A DNA stretch of 6,556 nt from DATJLY01 sp035604195 (GTDB lineage Bacteria; Pseudomonadota; Alphaproteobacteria; ATCC43930; CGMCC-115725): NCBI GenBank assembly GCA_035604195.1, contig DATNIY010000101.1, positions 1 to 6,556 of the forward strand, given 5' to 3'. Every line of letters starts with the position of its first letter. Position 1 is the stretch's first letter. Position numbers and translations under genes: made by a program. Shown one piece after another: positions 5,780-6,556 of this stretch. The notes under the pieces were generated by a model. That model worked only from the letters and a program-made list of their open reading frames with translations, ran no database searches and was not told where the DNA came from.

Positions 5780-6556
5780 ATGCGGGCCGATGACGACGCG
5801 CTGCTGACGCCGGAGGAGATGGCGGTCGCCGACCGCGCCGCCATCGCCGGCGGCGTTCCCGGCGTCGAACTCATGGAAGCGGCGGGGCGCGCCGTGGCCG
5901 AAGCGGTGCAGCGGCGCTGGTCGCCGCGGCCCATCGCGGTGCTCTGCGGCCCCGGCAACAATGGCGGCGACGGCTTTGTTGCCGCGCGCCATCTGGCGCG
6001 CGCCGGCTGGCCGGTGCGACTCGGCCTGCTCGGCGAGCGCGAGCGCCTCCGCGGCGACGCTGCCCATCACGCCGCGCTCTGGCGCGGCGCAATCGAGCCG
6101 CTGGGCGCGCCACTCGAGGGCGCCGCCATCGTCATCGACGCCATCTTCGGCTCCGGCCTGGCGCGCGCCGTCGAAGGCGAGGCGCGCGAAGTCATCGATG
6201 CCGTGATTGCGCGCCGCCTGGCGAGCGTCGCCGTCGATGTGCCGAGCGGGCTCGACGGTGGCAGCGGCGCGATCCTCGGCATCGCCGCGCCCGCCGCGAT
6301 CACCGTCACCTTCTTCCGCAAGAAGCCGGGTCACCTGCTGCTGCCGGGGAGAGCGCTGTGCGGCAGCCTGATGGTCGCGGACATCGGCATTCCCGCCTCG
6401 GTCCTGGCGGAGGTGGAGCCGCGCACGCATGAGAACGGCCCGGCGCAATGGCTCGCCGCATACCCCTGGCCGCGGCTCGATGATCACAAATACCGGCGCG
6501 GCCATTTGCTGGTGTTGGGCGGCGCGATCATGACCGGCGCGGCGCGGCTAGCCGCG
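5780..6556 (+). CDS. nnr: NAD(P)H-hydrate epimerase / ADP-dependent NAD(P)H-hydrate dehydratase (YjeF type, 3' partial)
   Basis: A metabolite-repair enzyme. The N-terminal YjeF_N domain epimerises R- and S-NAD(P)HX, and the C-terminal ribokinase-like domain dehydrates S-NAD(P)HX back to NAD(P)H using ADP. The frame runs without a stop from the ATG at 5780 to the window edge, 259 codons of an expected roughly 480-515. Visible landmarks are the N-terminal helix LLTPEEMAVADRAA (8-21), the GPGNNGGDG loop (57-65) that is the family signature, VIDAIFGSGL (118-127), VDVPSGLDG (152-160) and TFFRKKPGH near 176-184. From residue 236 HKYRRGHLLVLGG begins the second domain, so the protein is very probably bifunctional, but its catalytic motifs lie beyond the edge. 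It is divergent from tRNA-His. In many alphaproteobacteria this gene precedes glnB-glnA, which could be expected to the right. Confidence 0.95.
   Translation, partial: MRADDDALLTPEEMAVADRAAIAGGVPGVELMEAAGRAVAEAVQRRWSPRPIAVLCGPGNNGGDGFVAARHLARAGWPVRLGLLGERERLRGDAAHHAALWRGAIEPLGAPLEGAAIVIDAIFGSGLARAVEGEAREVIDAVIARRLASVAVDVPSGLDGGSGAILGIAAPAAITVTFFRKKPGHLLLPGRALCGSLMVADIGIPASVLAEVEPRTHENGPAQWLAAYPWPRLDDHKYRRGHLLVLGGAIMTGAARLAA

Noticed and set aside
5561..6505. A 314-codon minus-strand frame containing VAQLVRAPDCGSGCRRFDP.
   Set aside because: A spurious peptide from translating the tRNA-His sense strand, joined to the antisense of the nnr gene, which has unmistakable YjeF motifs on the + strand.

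Overview
The window is strongly GC-rich, with the G/C-ending codon use of a high-GC proteobacterium. An alphaproteobacterium is the best guess. This rests on the SAM-methyltransferase type, the catabolic gene types and the overall style; no phylogenetic marker is present. Apart from one tRNA, the sequence reads as chromosomal accessory/catabolic DNA on the left and housekeeping DNA on the right. I see no insertion sequence, CRISPR array or phage gene.

Left part (1-4664). A large molybdenum-hydroxylase subunit of the xanthine dehydrogenase/CoxL superfamily enters from the left edge on the + strand and ends at 2177. It meets a minus-strand unit tail to tail with a 4-base overlap. In its own reading direction that unit contains three items. 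First is the C-terminal piece of a Rieske [2Fe-2S] ferredoxin (4664-4425, apparently a remnant). Second is a PdxA-family dehydrogenase (4360-3365). Third is a fold-type I aminotransferase (3358-2174). The PdxA-family protein keeps the three metal-binding histidines but has lost several residues that bind hydroxythreonine phosphate in true PdxA. It resembles TphB-type cis-dihydrodiol dehydrogenases of aromatic degradation. With a Mo-hydroxylase and a Rieske piece beside it, the most economical reading is part of a catabolic locus for an aromatic or N-heteroaromatic compound. That is inference; no substrate can be read from the sequence.

Right part (4665-6556). A class I SAM-dependent methyltransferase (5564-4701, minus) lies 24 bases downstream of a tRNA-His(GTG) gene on the same strand. 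The tRNA has a recognisable promoter, and a GC hairpin follows the methyltransferase stop. Divergently, a gene for NAD(P)H-hydrate epimerase (probably the bifunctional epimerase/dehydratase Nnr) starts at 5780 and runs off the right edge. It is a metabolite-repair enzyme.

The main oddities are the altered active site of the PdxA homologue, the Rieske remnant, and a sharply bounded 51-base AT-rich patch (27% GC by hand count) inside the GC-rich Mo-hydroxylase gene.
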